Positions 1-16,300 of a DNA stretch of 64,000 bases are shown here, piece after piece. The position numbers and the translations under genes are program-made. The stretch lies in the NCBI GenBank assembly GCA_964019415.1, contig OZ025868.1, forward strand, positions 12,771,623 through 12,835,622, written 5' to 3'. The DNA comes from Ianthella basta. Lineage: Eukaryota > Porifera > Demospongiae > Verongiida > Ianthellidae. Below the pieces are notes generated by a model. That model saw only the letters and a program-made list of their open reading frames with translations, searched no databases and was not told the DNA's origin. Each line of letters starts with the position of its first letter. The first letter of the stretch is position 1.

Positions 1-127
1 AAAGGCTACAGGAGATAGAAGATTACATAGAGATGACAAAGGGTGACAGTGGCTAGTAGTATCCATGCTTGTAGCCATAGATAAAAGAGAATAAGGGACA
101 TTGGAAGACTTCCAAGGAAAGGAAAAA

Positions 128-247
128 GACCTACAGCACTGGGTATTCCCAGGCGGTCACCCATCCAAGTACTAACCCAGCCCAATGCTGCTTAACTTCG
201 GTGATCAGATGAGAACCGGTGCATTCAGCATGGTATGGCCGTAGGAC
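128..247 (-). rRNA. 5S rRNA, unit 1
   Basis: This 120-nt gene begins GTCCTACGGCC and ends GCTGTAGGTC followed by T5. The internal Pol III control region (AAGTTAAGCAGC, GATGGGTGACC) is intact. It differs from the array consensus by one base in the segment reading cagatgag on the plus strand. Confidence 0.95.
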
Positions 248-421
248 ACTTAAACACATTCACAAGGCCTTTTATATCGCAGGAATGTGGCAGAACGGCT
301 ACAGGAGATGGAAGATTACATAGAGATGACAAAGGGTGACAGTGGCTAGTAGCATCCATGCTTGTAGCCATAGATAAAAGAGGAAAAGGGACATTGGAAG
401 AGTTCCAAGGAAAGGAAAAAA

Positions 422-541
422 GACCTACAGCACTGGGTATTCCCAGGCGGTCACCCATCCAAGTACTAACCCAGCCCAATGCTGCTTAACTTCGGTGATC
501 AGACGAGAACCGGTGCATTCAGCATGGTATGGCCGTAGGAC
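422..541 (-). rRNA. 5S rRNA, unit 2
   Basis: A 120-nt consensus copy with the internal control region, an upstream TATA-like box and a downstream T-run. Confidence 0.96.
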
Positions 542-716
542 ACTTAAACACATTCACAAGGCCTTTTATATCGCAGGAATGTGGCAGAAAGGCTACAGGA
601 GATGGGAGATTACACTGAGAGATGACAAAGGGTGACAGTGGCTAGTAGCATCCATGCTTGTAGCCATAGATAAAAGAGAAAAAGGGACATTGGAAGAGTT
701 CCAAGGAAAGCAAAAA

Positions 717-836
717 GACCTACAGCACTGGGTATTCCCAGGCGGTCACCCATCCAAGTACTAACCCAGCCCAATGCTGCTTAACTTCGATGATCAGACG
801 AGAACCGGTGCATTCAGCATGGTATGGCCGTAGGAC
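717..836 (-). rRNA. 5S rRNA, unit 3
   Basis: A 120-nt copy with one change next to the internal promoter (plus strand cttcgatgatc instead of cttcggtgatc). It is otherwise consensus. Confidence 0.95.
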
Positions 837-1008
837 ACTTAAAGACATTCACAAGGCCTTTTATATCGCAGGAATGTGGCTGAAAGGCTACAGAAGATGG
901 AAGATTACATAGAGATGACAAAGGGTGACAGTGGCTAGTAGCATCCATGCTTGTAGCCATAGATAAAAGAGGAAAAGGGACATTGGAAGAGTTCCAAGGA
1001 AAGGAAAA

Positions 1009-1128
1009 GACCTACAGCACTGGGTATTCCCAGGCGGTCACCCATCCAAGTACTAACCCAGCCCAATGCTGCTTAACTTCGGTGATCAGACGAGAACCGG
1101 TGCATTCAGCATGGTATGGCCGTAGGAC
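1009..1128 (-). rRNA. 5S rRNA, unit 4
   Basis: A 120-nt consensus copy. Its terminator T-run is one or two bases shorter than in its neighbours. Confidence 0.95.
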
Positions 1129-1302
1129 ACTTAAACACATTCACAAGGCCTTTTATATCGCAGGAATGTGGCAGAAAGGCTACAGGAGATGGAAGATTAC
1201 ATAGAGATGACAAAGGGTGGCAGTGGCTAGTAGCATCCATGCTTGTAGCCATAGATAAAAGAGAAAAAGGGACATTGGAAGAGTTCCAAGGAAAGGAAAA
1301 AA

Positions 1303-1422
1303 GACCTACAGCACTGGGTATTCCCAGGCGGTCACCCATCCAAGTACTAACCCAGCCCAATGCTGCTTAACTTCGGTGATCAGACGAGAACCGGTGCATT
1401 CAGCATGGTATGGCCGTAGGAC
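1303..1422 (-). rRNA. 5S rRNA, unit 5
   Basis: A 120-nt consensus copy with an intact upstream TATA-like box and a T6 terminator. Confidence 0.96.
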
Positions 1423-1598
1423 ACTTAAACACATTCACAAGGCCTTTTATATCGCAGGAATGTGGCAGAAAGGCTACAGGAGATGGGAGATTACACTGAG
1501 AGATGACAAAGGGTGACAGTGGCTAGTAGCGTCCATGCTTGTAGCCATAGATAAAAGAGGAAAAGGGACATTGGAAGAGTTCAAAGGAAAGGAAAAAA

Positions 1599-1718
1599 GA
1601 CCTACAGCATTGGGTATTCCCAGGCGGTCACCCATCCAAGTACTAACCCAGCCCAATGCTGCTTAACTTCGGTGATCAGACGAGAACCGGTGCATTCAGC
1701 ATGGTATGGCCGTAGGAC
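1599..1718 (-). rRNA. 5S rRNA, unit 6
   Basis: A 120-nt copy with one change near the 3' end (plus strand gcattgggtatt instead of gcactgggtatt). Confidence 0.95.
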
Positions 1719-1892
1719 ACTTAAACACATTCACAAGGCCTTTTATATCGCAGGAATGTGGCAGAAAGGCTACAGGAGATGGAAGATTACATAGAGATGA
1801 CAAAGGGTGACAGTGGCTAGTAGCATCCATGCTTGTAGCCATAGATGAAAGAGGAAAAGGGACATTGGAAGAGTTCCAAGGAAAGGAAAAAA

Positions 1893-2012
1893 GACCTACA
1901 GCACTGGGTATTCCCAGGCGGTCACCCATCCAAGTACTAACCCAGCCCAATGCTGCTTAACTTCGGTGATCAGACGAGAACCGGTACATTCAGCATGGTA
2001 TGGCCGTAGGAC
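1893..2012 (-). rRNA. 5S rRNA, unit 7
   Basis: A 120-nt copy with one change (plus strand ccggtacatt instead of ccggtgcatt). Otherwise consensus. Confidence 0.95.
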
Positions 2013-2185
2013 ACTTAAACACATTCACAAGACCTTTTATATCGCAGGAATGTGGCAGAAAGGCTACAGGAGATGGAAGATTACATAGAGATGACAAAGG
2101 GTGACAGTGGCTAGTAGCATCCATGCTTGCAGTAATAGATAAAAGAGGAAAAGGGACATTGGAAGAGTGCCAAGGAAAGGAAAAA

Positions 2186-2305
2186 GACCTACAGCACTGG
2201 GTATTCCCAGGCGGTCACCCATCCAAGTACTAACCCAGCCCAATGCTGCTTAACTTCGGTGATCAGACGAGAACCGGTGCATTCAGCATGGTATGGCCGT
2301 AGGAC
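2186..2305 (-). rRNA. 5S rRNA, unit 8
   Basis: A 120-nt consensus copy. The spacer to its left carries a few private changes (gcagtaatag instead of gtagccatag). Confidence 0.95.
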
Positions 2306-2481
2306 ACTTAAACACATTCACAAGGCCTTTTATATCGCAGGAATGTGGCAGAAAGGCTACAGGAGATGGAAGATTACACTGAGAGATGACAAAGGGTGAC
2401 AGTTGCTAGTAGCATCCATGCTTGCAGTAATAGATAAAAGAGAAAAAGGGACATTGGAAGAGTTCAAAGGAAAGGAAAAAA

Positions 2482-2601
2482 GACCTACAGCACTGGGTAT
2501 TCCCAGGCGGTCACCCATTCAAGTACTAAGCCAGCCCAATGCTGCTTAACTTCGGTGATCAGACGAGAACCGGTGCATTCAGCATGGTATGGCCATAGGA
2601 C
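2482..2601 (-). rRNA. 5S rRNA, unit 9, divergent
   Basis: A 120-nt copy with several changes: ggccatagg in helix I, ctaagccag, and cccattcaag. It is the most divergent full-length unit and could be a non-functional member. Confidence 0.9.
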
Positions 2602-2775
2602 ACTTAAATGCATTGACAAGGCCTTTTATATCGCAGGAATGTGGCAGAAAGGCTACAGGAGATGGGAGATTACACTGAGTTGAGAAAGGGAGACAGTGGC
2701 TAGTAGCATCCATGCTTGTAGCCATAGATAAAAGAGGAAAAGGGACATTGGAAGAGTGCCAAGGAAAGGAAAAAA

Positions 2776-2895
2776 GACCTACAGCACTGGGTATTCCCAG
2801 GCGGTCACCCATTCAAGTACTAACCCAGCCCAATGCTGCTTAACTTCGGTGATCAGACGAGAACTGGTGCATTCAGCATGGCATGGCCGTAGGAC
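2776..2895 (-). rRNA. 5S rRNA, unit 10, divergent
   Basis: A 120-nt copy that shares cccattcaag with unit 9 and has private changes gaactggtg and catggcatgg. Confidence 0.9.
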
Positions 2896-3069
2896 ACTTA
2901 AACACATTGACAAGGCCTTTTATATCGCAGGAATGTGGCAGAACGGCTACAGGAGATGGGAGATTACACTGAGTTGAGAAAGGGAGACAGTGGCTAGTAG
3001 CGTCCATGCTTGTAGCCATAGATAAAAGAGGAAAAGGGACATTGGATAAGTTCAAAGCAAAGGAAAAAA

Positions 3070-3189
3070 TACCTACAGCACTGGGTATTCCCAGGCGGTC
3101 ACCCATCCAAGTACTAACCCAGCCCAATGCTGCTTAACTTCGGTGATCAGACGAGAACCGGTGCATTCAGCATGGTATGGCCGTAGGAC
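3070..3189 (-). rRNA. 5S rRNA, unit 11
   Basis: A 120-nt copy with a single change at the 3' terminus, just before the T-run. Confidence 0.93.
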
Positions 3190-3365
3190 ACTTAAACGCA
3201 TTGACAAGGCCTTTTATATCGCAGGAAAGTGGCAGCAAGACTACAGGAGATGGGAGATTACACTTAGAGATGACAAAGGGTGACAGTGGCTAGTAGCATC
3301 CATGCTTGTAGCCATAGATAAAAGAGAAAAAGGGACATTGGAAGAGTTCCAAGGAAAGGATAAAA

Positions 3366-3485
3366 GACCTACAGCACTGGGTATTCCCAGGCGGTCACCC
3401 ATCCAAGTACTAACCCAGCCCAATGCTGCTTAACTTCGGTGATCAGACGAGAACCGGTGCATTCAGCATGGTATGGCCGTAGGAC
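3366..3485 (-). rRNA. 5S rRNA, unit 12
   Basis: A 120-nt consensus copy. The T-run downstream of it is interrupted. Confidence 0.94.
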
Positions 3486-3659
3486 ACTTAAACACATTCA
3501 CAAGGCCTTTTATATCGCAGGAATGTGGCAGAAAGGCTACAGGAGATGGGAGATTACATTGAGATGACAAAGGGTGACAGTGGCTAGTAGCATCCATGCT
3601 TGTAGCCATAGATAAAAGAGGAAAAGGGACATTGGAAGAGTTCCAAGGAAAGGAAAAAA

Positions 3660-3767
3660 GACCTACAGCACTGGGTATTCCCAGGCGGTCACCCATCCAA
3701 GTACTAACCCAGCCCAATGCTGCTTAACTTCGGTGATCAGACGAGAACCGGTGCATTCAGCATGGTA
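3660..3767 (-). pseudogene. 5S rRNA, unit 13, 5'-truncated
   Basis: The gene is consensus from its 3' end to about 3767, where the sequence jumps from catggta straight into spacer (gccatagataaaag). The first dozen nucleotides of the RNA and the TATA-containing upstream region are missing. The next unit therefore starts 163 bp away instead of about 294. An unequal-exchange or slippage deletion between a short gtagcc/gccgtag-type match is likely. Confidence 0.9.
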
Positions 3768-3822
3768 GCCATAGATAAAAGAGGAAAAGGGACATTGGAA
3801 GAGTTCCAAGGAAAGGAAAAAA

Positions 3823-3942
3823 GACCTACAGCACTGGGTATTCCCAGGCGGTCACCCATCCAAGTACTAACCCAGCCCAATGCTGCTTAACTTCGGTGAT
3901 CAGACGAGAACCGGTGCATTCAGCATGGTATGGCCGTAGGAC
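3823..3942 (-). rRNA. 5S rRNA, unit 14, last of array
   Basis: A 120-nt consensus copy at the array edge. The spacer beyond it is recognisable to about 4100 with growing divergence, then stops. Confidence 0.95.
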
Positions 3943-4100
3943 ACTTAAACACATTGACAAGGCCTTTTATATCGCAGGAATGTGGCAGAAAGGCTACAGG
4001 AGATGGGAGATTACACTGAGATGACAAAGGGTGACAGTAAGTGGTATCCATGGTTGTAGTCATCGATAAAGAAGAAAAAGGGACATGGAGGTACTGCAGT

Positions 4101-4732
4101 AGAGCCATTTTAACCCGCGTTGTTGAAAATATTTCTTGTGATAAATCTGTGTAGTTTGAGCCAACCACAAAAGTTCTTAACAACAAAAATTTCCTGAATT
4201 TCAGTACAAAATCGAAAGAAATAATTAATACACTCACCGTAATCTTTCATATTCAACTGCTTTCCCTACAAAGACAGAGACAATTATCACACTGTACCAG
4301 AGCCACCATGTACATATGGTATGTGACAATATAATGGAAACATTTCATTCCGTTTTTATGCAAAAGGTCAAACCGTTTTACAGACTGTACTACGGTCCAT
4401 TTGCTTCCTTCCATTTCATTTCATTTTGACTACAATGTTCACTGAAACGATTAGGCACAGTCCAAATGGATTTGCATGCACTACTTTAACTAACGTACAG
4501 TAAGTACAGTGAAATGATAGTTAGCATAAATTTGAATATAAGACTGTAAGGACAGCGGTAAAGCAGCCATAGCATGGACATTATGGTCTTACGTATGTAC
4601 ACATAATACATACAAAGCTGCAGGCCTCTATTGCAGACTAAGGGAACATGCACGTAAATGTACCGTGCTGTACGTCGTCAATGCCGCTCAGATAATATCC
4701 TGCTGCAGGAGTGCATGTGATTGAAGGAGTCA
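4101..4732. other. Intergenic, no gene seen
   Basis: No open frame of note. A stretch near 4315-4405 (tatgtgacaatataa followed by fragments around ttccgttt and gtttacag) is loosely repeated at 5985-6070 inside an intron of the next gene, so it is probably dispersed repeat. A downstream exon of the receptor gene could lie here, but none was convincing. Confidence 0.5.
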
Positions 4733-7700
4733 CTAATGTGAACACAAGGGTATGCATACGTGTGTACCTTTCATGTTAGCCTTGATATTGCGATAGCACG
4801 CCGGAGTGACACTGATGACCATAGCCAGTGCTAGGAACACAACCAGCACCAGTCCCAGGAGAATGCTGACAAAGATTGGAGATCCGACTGGAGGGGGGAG
4901 GGGGGGAGGGGGAGGAGTGGAGGGCATACAAAGCATGCACATACTACAGTACAGGGGAAGTTGTGTATGTACAAGAAGCAAACTTTCGTGAACCAGCTAG
5001 CTACTGTACTACGTACGTATATCTGGAATTAGGCGAGCATAGCATCTGCCACAGATTGTCACTCTATTCAGGGATCTTCGAAGAGTAATCATTGGGCTAT
5101 AAGTCTACCCTAGTCTAAACAACATTTCCACACCATACCATCTTGTAACATCATACAGTACTTCAAGAAGATTTTACCAGAATGTCAGACATTGTGGCAA
5201 GCAACATGCACATGTACATGTATATGCATAGCTTTCATTAAATGCTACACTCTTGTCTAAAAGATGCCCTAGTCTAAACAACATTTCCACCACCATACCA
5301 TCTTGTGACAGTGTACTTCCAAAAGATTTTAGCAGTATGTTAGACATTATAGCAATTAACATGCATATGTGGATGCATAACTTCTATTAAAATGCTACAA
5401 CTCTCAACTAAAGAATAGCTTGGGCTAGTGTTTGTAGTAGCTGTGGTGTCTCAAGGATAATTCACATCCTCGAGCACACACAAGTATTTAGTCACGAATG
5501 CACGCAGTGATAGAAACACAACCTACAAGTGATGGGTTCACTGATGGTCCCTTTTCCGCATTTGTTGATCAAGCTGACAGTGATCGTGTATTCCTTTAGT
5601 GGCTCTATGTTGGGAATCACGTACATTGCTGATGAAATGCTACCCGTAGTGCCATAGCCGGTGGGGGAGGTCCATTCCATCTCGAAAGCTGTCAGTGAGG
5701 TTGACTTGCACTGGCCAATGTTCCACCACACAAACAAGGACCTGTTAAATGGCACGAACGTACTGTGCACATCCAAGGCACATTGGGGGGGAGTATCTAC
5801 ACAGAATGGAAAGTAAATCGGTGAACAAGTGTGGTCAGGTACTAAAACACACACACACACAAAACCAATGTAGAACCAATGGAAGTACTGCACGGTCCAT
5901 AGGGAGCAGTATAGAAAAAATCCAATTCTTCCGTAAAAGCAGAATGGAAATAGAATGAAGGATGTTAACAATGTAATGCCACGTACAGTATGTGACAATA
6001 TAACGTTAATGTTCCGCTTCCGTTTCGTTCCGTTTAAAATAAACAAATTGACCGTTCTACAGTGCGTTGCACAGTCCGACAAGACGGAAAGAAAGGGACG
6101 GTTTAGTGCGCCGGAACAGAGGGGAAACGAAACAGTCTCAGGAACAGGAACTTTATACCATAACCAATCTCTAACAGCATGGCACGAAAAACAGTGCTGC
6201 ACAGAAAAAGTGCATTGATGCAAGCATTTGCTTCCTACAGCTGTACAAGTTAACTACTGTACGCATATCATTCAACAAACAATTAGACAAATTAATGTCC
6301 TTCACGGAGTAGGCTTAAGGGAGACAAGACAGTAGATAGCCTAGAGAAACAGAGACTACTACGCACGTCAACATTACATATAACAGTATAGGCTACAGTG
6401 CATAAGTCCACCTGTTTTGATAATACGTACAGTTCACACACACTGCCTTAATATACACACACACACACGGACAGTACTGTACTTGCATCTTACCAAATAG
6501 TAATAGAGTAGTGGGACTTTCATGTTCGTTAGTGCTACACTGAACAGAAGTTCCATTGTTTGTGCCATTCAAAGGACCAACACGCATAGAATTGCTGTCA
6601 TTGTACTTGTCATTGCCTATCCTCCAGTGCACCGTCATGCTTTCTTCTCCACACAGAAAGTCAACAGTTTCTCCTTCACAAAATAGTATACTTCCTGAGG
6701 GGGTCAAATTTACTGCATGGTGCAGAAGCAAGTAGGAAGGGGGTGGAGGGGGAGGAGGAATTTCAACATTCCAGCAAGCACTCACTTAAGAGCAGTTGAG
6801 AATACATGTGTAATACAGAGTAGGTGCTGGTTTGGCACAGTCTGAAACAACGCGTACATTCATTGTCAACTAGACACTGTAAGCAAAGCCACAGCCCATC
6901 CCTGAGAATGGAATGCATGTGAGGCTGGATTGCAAACTGCACTGTACAGTATGTGTGCATGAATCAGATCCACAGAACTGAGTAGCGTGTCCATTAATGT
7001 GGACCAACATACTAACAAGGTGGTCTCGCATAGTTGACCACTTTCTCCCTCCATTTTAAATTCATGATATAATTGGTTGGGGTAATCAAAAAATGGAGAA
7101 AGCAATCGGCTACACGAGACTACAAGCTACAGAGGGACATTTCCTATCTCAAACAATACAGACTGCTTTAGTTATAAAAATTAAAAATGGGATTGGACCT
7201 GTCACCATCCAAAATAGAACAACGTGGTTATAGGTCCGGCAGCCAGCTCAGCAAAATAGTATAAAACAGCACTGTAGGTTGCGATATTATATCCTGTATA
7301 AAGTATTTAGTATTAGGGTTAGTTGATTTTATATAATTTTGCTGAGCTGGCTGCCAGACCAATATCCACGTCCAAAATAGAAACACCACATGTACAAAGG
7401 ATGATGACATAATGTCTGACACCTAAGAACCCAGGGTACATTAGGGTTAAGTGCCAGTATGGTTATACACTGTGACACTCTGAGGTGATAAATACTAAAC
7501 GTTCACTTCCTCTCATCACCACACAAACTCTTCTGCTGTATAATTATGACTGTTACATGGAGCATACATTAAACACAAGTGATGAACCCCATGAGACCTG
7601 TCCCTTAGGCGACTATGAATAATTTTAACAGCATAAAGCCATTAAGCCAAACTGGGCTTAAAAAACAGTTTGGACACTAATTCACCTGGCGAGCTCATAA

Positions 7701-8139
7701 ACTACTGACATATGTAGTTCTGACTGTACGTACGTACGTACGTACGTGAGTATAATGCATGAGGTGACCATAGGTGTGACCTGCTTTGTCTAGAAGAACC
7801 AAAGGACTGTATCTAATAGGACTAGTGAGAAGGCTTCAGTCTCACAACATTCATCATTTCTCAGTGATGGCAACACTTGTACTATAGGTATGAGTGCGAC
7901 ACAGCCGGTGACTGCCAAGATACCTTCCCGCCAACACGAAGGGAGAGCTTAGGAAGGGCTATGTGAGGACGACGGTATCTTCACTCTACTACACACTAGA
8001 AAGACACTTTAACCGTACAAGTGACGACACAGCTGGAGATAACAGTTAAAGAGTATCCCTTTCACTTACGTGAATACACTTTACAAGAAAGGAAGGACAA
8101 CAGGATAGTGACCACGGCAATCTTAGCATTCTGCTCCAT
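4733..8139 (-). CDS. Ig-like/FN3 single-pass membrane receptor
   Basis: Four exons on the minus strand join with consistent phase 1: 8139-8070, 6712-6494, 5796-5527 and 4887-4768. All introns have GT-AG ends. Exon 1 encodes a signal peptide (MEQNAKIAVVTILLSFLSC). Exon 2 is an Ig-like domain with the Cys pair in LFCEGETVDFLCG and VQCSTNE and N-glycosylation sites such as NGTNNGTS. Exon 3 reads as a fibronectin III domain (FEMEWTSPTGYG, IEPLKEYTITVSL). Exon 4 is a transmembrane helix (VSILLGLVLVVFLALAMVIS) with a basic stop-transfer. If the last donor at 4767 is not used, the frame stops at 4733, giving 237 aa with a very short tail. If it is used, a cytoplasmic exon lies further left and was not found. 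One-domain-per-exon, all phase 1, is typical of animal surface receptors. The ligand is unknown. Confidence 0.7.
5108..5418. repeat. Two-copy tandem duplication, about 159 bp
   Basis: The block starting ccctagtctaaac at 5108 recurs at 5267 and stays alignable through the atgctacaact segment, with substitutions and small indels. It lies in the last intron of the receptor gene. Confidence 0.85.
7220..7370. mobile_element. Inverted-repeat MITE in receptor intron 1
   Basis: Arms of about 41 bp, opening CGTGGTTATAGGTCCGGCAG on the left and its near complement on the right, enclose about 65 bp. The 12-mer tccaaaatagaa stands at 7208-7219 and again at 7371-7382, as a target-site duplication would. 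It has no coding capacity. The transposon superfamily is not evident. Confidence 0.75.
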
Positions 8140-8213
8140 CTTCCCTTCGGCCACATGAGGGCGGCTATTGACTTCCGGTCACGTACGGTAGTTTGTTGCC
8201 TAATGATAACAAA
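8140..8213. promoter_or_regulatory. Compact bidirectional promoter
   Basis: Only 74 bp lie between the divergent ATGs of the Ig/FN3 receptor (minus) and FBXO9 (plus). The segment holds an ETS-type site ACTTCCGG at 8171-8178 followed by tcacgt, a common pairing in CpG-type, TATA-less bidirectional promoters. Transcription probably starts within or overlapping the neighbouring 5' UTRs. That is inference from spacing. Confidence 0.5.
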
Positions 8214-12736
<4,523 letters not shown>

Positions 12737-13073
12737 TAGCATCTGCTCTATTGGTGTGGGTAGAGTTGACAAGCTCATGTGCGTCTTTATTATAATAGAC
12801 TCTTTGTTTTCAGTGAGTTATGATATCATTATTGCTGTACATAAATATGTGAGAGTGTGTGTTACAAGCTATTTTAGCATTAATATGTTTGTTGCCCAAT
12901 GTGTCAGTATTTTTGTGTTATTTGTTGATGTTTCTGCTCTAATCGAGTCGTGAAATATGAAATTTATTGGTGGATATTCTGCTACACGTATTGTGAATGT
13001 GCTTAATTGTACTATGGAAAAGATGATAATGGGTGTGTTATGCATGGTCGATGCTACAGCTATGATGTATGAC

Positions 13074-13380
13074 AATGAGTTCCTATGATAAGACCGCGCG
13101 CGCTACTGTAGCACTATGTTGTGTAACGTACATGATTGTACGCATGACCATGGGGTACCCTGATCATGCGCTCGCGCGCGAAGGTGTTGTCTTGCGCAAT
13201 GATGTGCATAAATTGCGTCAGCATTAACTCGAGTAGCGGGTTGGTGTTGTCTAGAGTCTAGTCCTCACAGCGCACCACGAACGTGACTTTCTTGGTGTTG
13301 TGAAGACGCGTACGATTTGCGCAGCGGACGTTACAAGCAAAATTGGAACAGACTTTAATCAAGGAAAGAGAGTCGACGCA
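13074..13380 (+). promoter_or_regulatory. 5' flank of P450 copy 1, duplicated at copy 2
   Basis: The segment opening gagttcctatgataagaccgcg and ending at the ATG recurs upstream of the second P450, split there into 25968-26159 and 37186-37326. It is CpG-rich (gcgctcgcgcgcgaaggtg) and must hold the promoter and 5' UTR of the P450 gene. The duplicated block starts at about 13074, which marks the left boundary of the duplication unit. Confidence 0.75.
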
Positions 13381-16300
13381 ATGATCCTACAGTCGCTGAT
13401 GAGTCCTGCCTTCCTCATTCTCTGTTTGGTGGTCTTGTGCGTAGTCTACATCTGGTACAGGTAGGTGAAGGGGGGTGGGGGGCTTACGATGGCATGCACA
13501 GTGTTCAGATGCTGTTCTCATTGCTTCTACAATGACACAATAGTGGCATGTATGGCAACATACATGCCACTATTGCGAGCATATACCTTGAGGGCATAGA
13601 TTCTCCGCTAAGTGTAGCTACGTACGTACGTACTTGTTGTAGTGTACGGAATCTCTCCTGAAGGCGGCTAGCTTTAAGACAGCCACCTGTGCACGTGGAC
13701 CAGTTCTAACTGATCTCTATAGAGAGGTGGTAGATTGCAATGTTTTGGCTACTGCCATTTTGGACCAGGATGCTGGCTGTTTTAGAGAGGTGCCTGCCTA
13801 ATACAGTGACCATCTTCCACTGTACTATTAGGACTACAGAGTGTGTCTACCCCCGAAGTCCTGGACCTGACCCTGCATAGATTGCAGGGGTGCATTTGGG
13901 GTGGGGAAGAAGGCAGTCGCCCCCCCCCCCCCCCCCCCCACTACTTGTATTGCCCCCCTTAAATGTTGTGACCTCAGTTGCCTCCCCCAAAGGAATGTCT
14001 TGACACAGTACTTGAATGTCAGTGTTATATTATAGTTTGTAGCTGGCTATATCTAGCTAAGCTAATATCATCAATCGACATTAGTAATACCATCTTAACT
14101 TCAGAAATGGTGCCTGCTGGCATGCAGGACATTATCAGAGGAACCACACCATTGCTTTGAATCATATTCAAACCACACTTTCCTTTGTTAACAGCAGGTT
14201 GTCTTTGTCACCTTGCCTGGCTGGTTATCTCAAAATTTTGTCACACACACACAGACACCTATATAGCTTGGCACATCCTCTACATACCTTCCTCCTTTGG
14301 CACATTATGAGGACAGACACACACTATGTCAACCCGTGACCACCTCAATGGGCAACAGTTGGTTTCCTGCTATTGCCTTCAACTTCATCTGTCTGTCCCT
14401 TTGTTTTTCATACTAGTGGCCTCTTCTCAGCTGTTCTTCTGGTACATGTATGGGAAGCCCATGCCTCACGCAATGTCAGCATTGTAAACTATCATAATGG
14501 TATGGGATTTGTATACGTTGTGTTGTATATCTCTCTCGTTGCAGTTGTGCATACAAACCGTATCAGTTCTTTAAACGCCAGAACATTCCATCACCTCCGC
14601 CAAAGCCTTTTGTTGGAACTATGTTCTACCTGAGTCAGCATAAGGTAGTGGTTTATTTGGTAATGTATGTGTATAAATATGTATTGGATGCAGCCATTTT
14701 GCACCTTCATTATTCATATGTAATTTTATTTAACGTATCTGTATACATATGTGTATGCCTAGTCTGGCATGCTAGACCCTCATTATCACGCATGGGCGGA
14801 AGTTGGGTCTAGCATGCCAGACTAGTGTATTTCGTGTTGTATGTCAGTACGTGGCTGCTTAGTAGCTATGTACTTGCCCATGTAGCAAACTACAAACAAC
14901 TGCAAAAACAGCAAACTGTACTATTTCTATTCCTTAATGCCATTGATGCTACAGGGTCTTGAATCCAGCGAACACCTAATAAAAGAGTTTGGAACTGTTT
15001 GTGGGTAAGTATGCTATGTTTAGGAAGCATTGCTTATACCTGCATGCTCCTGTGTGGAGTGCATCGGTACGATACAATACTAATGCAGGAAGATTGAATA
15101 TAGTTACAGTAGCTCTTTGCAAGTGTCCACTTCTGTTTGTCTGGTTTAAAACATTCAGTGTATCACATGCATGAAATGCTTGTCTGTTTCTTGTATATAT
15201 TGACCACTTGTTCTATCCTTACTCACTGTCATCCAATGATGCATACCTCTTCTGTTTGCAGGTTGTATGTTGGCACTATGCCTGCCTACCACATTGCAGA
15301 CACAGATCTCTTGAAAGAGATCCTCGTGAAACATTTTGACAAATTCACCAACAGAATGGTAAGTATACCTGTTTGTACATAATGCACTGCTGTGTCATAT
15401 ATATACAGTCATGCTAATATATTACATCAGGTATTCATTGGTCCTTGTGACAATGTAGCTACGTATGTGCGTATAGGCACACCCTGGATTTAATACTAGC
15501 CCATGTTGACTTTGCAGATTGTACACTGTGGAGATGCGTTAGGATAACGTGTGACATGGGAGAATGACTGTGTTAATTTTTATTGATTACATATGCTGCA
15601 GCGTCAGAAGGGCCTCCTTGTCACTCACGTGGAGGGGGAAGATCACACTGGATTGTTTGCCTCACGTAGCGAGGACTGGCACACAAGAAGGCGCATTCTG
15701 ACTCCAGCCTTTAGTGCACACAAGATGAAATTGGTGAGAAGATTTTGCATGGAAAAGGAGTGTGTGTTTTGGAGGTACACGATCTTACATGTGCAGACAG
15801 TAACTGTACATGTACCGTATAATTTGTCCCTGAAGCCATGACTAGCTTATTTGCTCAGTGTGCGGTGAGTGCTGCTTCCTTTGCCTCCTCACCCTTCGCA
15901 CTCAAACATAACAGATGGAGCCCCTGATAAAGGAGAGCACTAGCAGGCTTGTTGACATAGTGAAGGTGGTTGCTGACAAGGGAGAGACTGTGGATGTGCA
16001 AAGGTGAACACTGTAGCTACGTACAATGTGTTGTGTATTTCATATCTGATATGTTGGGCGCATGCCATGTATTTCTTATCTGCACATGTCGCATCAATCA
16101 CAGGTTGTTCAGCAAGATGACAATGGAAATTATCCTGGCTACCGCTTTTGGACGTTCTATGGATGTACAAGGGGGAGCAGGTGGGAAGATTCTGGAGTCT
16201 GCTTACGAAGTATTTGCCTCTCTCTTGCCAGGAGCTGATGACAAGCCTCGGCCCTTCATCCTGTTCTTGCAAATTATATCAAGTCAGTTCACGTTCAATA

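Larger units (their letters stand above)
1..4100 (-). repeat. Tandem 5S rRNA gene array
   Basis: Fourteen 5S rRNA genes on the minus strand repeat with a period of 292-296 bp, each made of a 120-nt gene and a roughly 174-nt spacer. The array enters from the left edge in mid-spacer and decays near 4020-4100. On the minus strand each gene is preceded about 25-30 bp upstream by a TATA-like ATATAAAAGG and followed directly by a T-run suited to Pol III termination. The spacers are almost identical, which is what concerted evolution produces. One unit (around 3660-3822) has lost its promoter and 5' end. No spliced-leader or other small RNA gene was seen in the spacers. Confidence 0.97.

Noticed and set aside
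225-3717. Repeated open frames of about 84 aa on both strands in the first 4 kb
   Set aside because: They run through 5S rRNA genes and spacers and repeat at the array period. The DNA is fully explained by 5S genes.
4101-8139. Extra exon of the Ig/FN3 receptor at about 6960-7105
   Set aside because: No acceptor precedes it, and exons 1 and 2 already join in phase without it.
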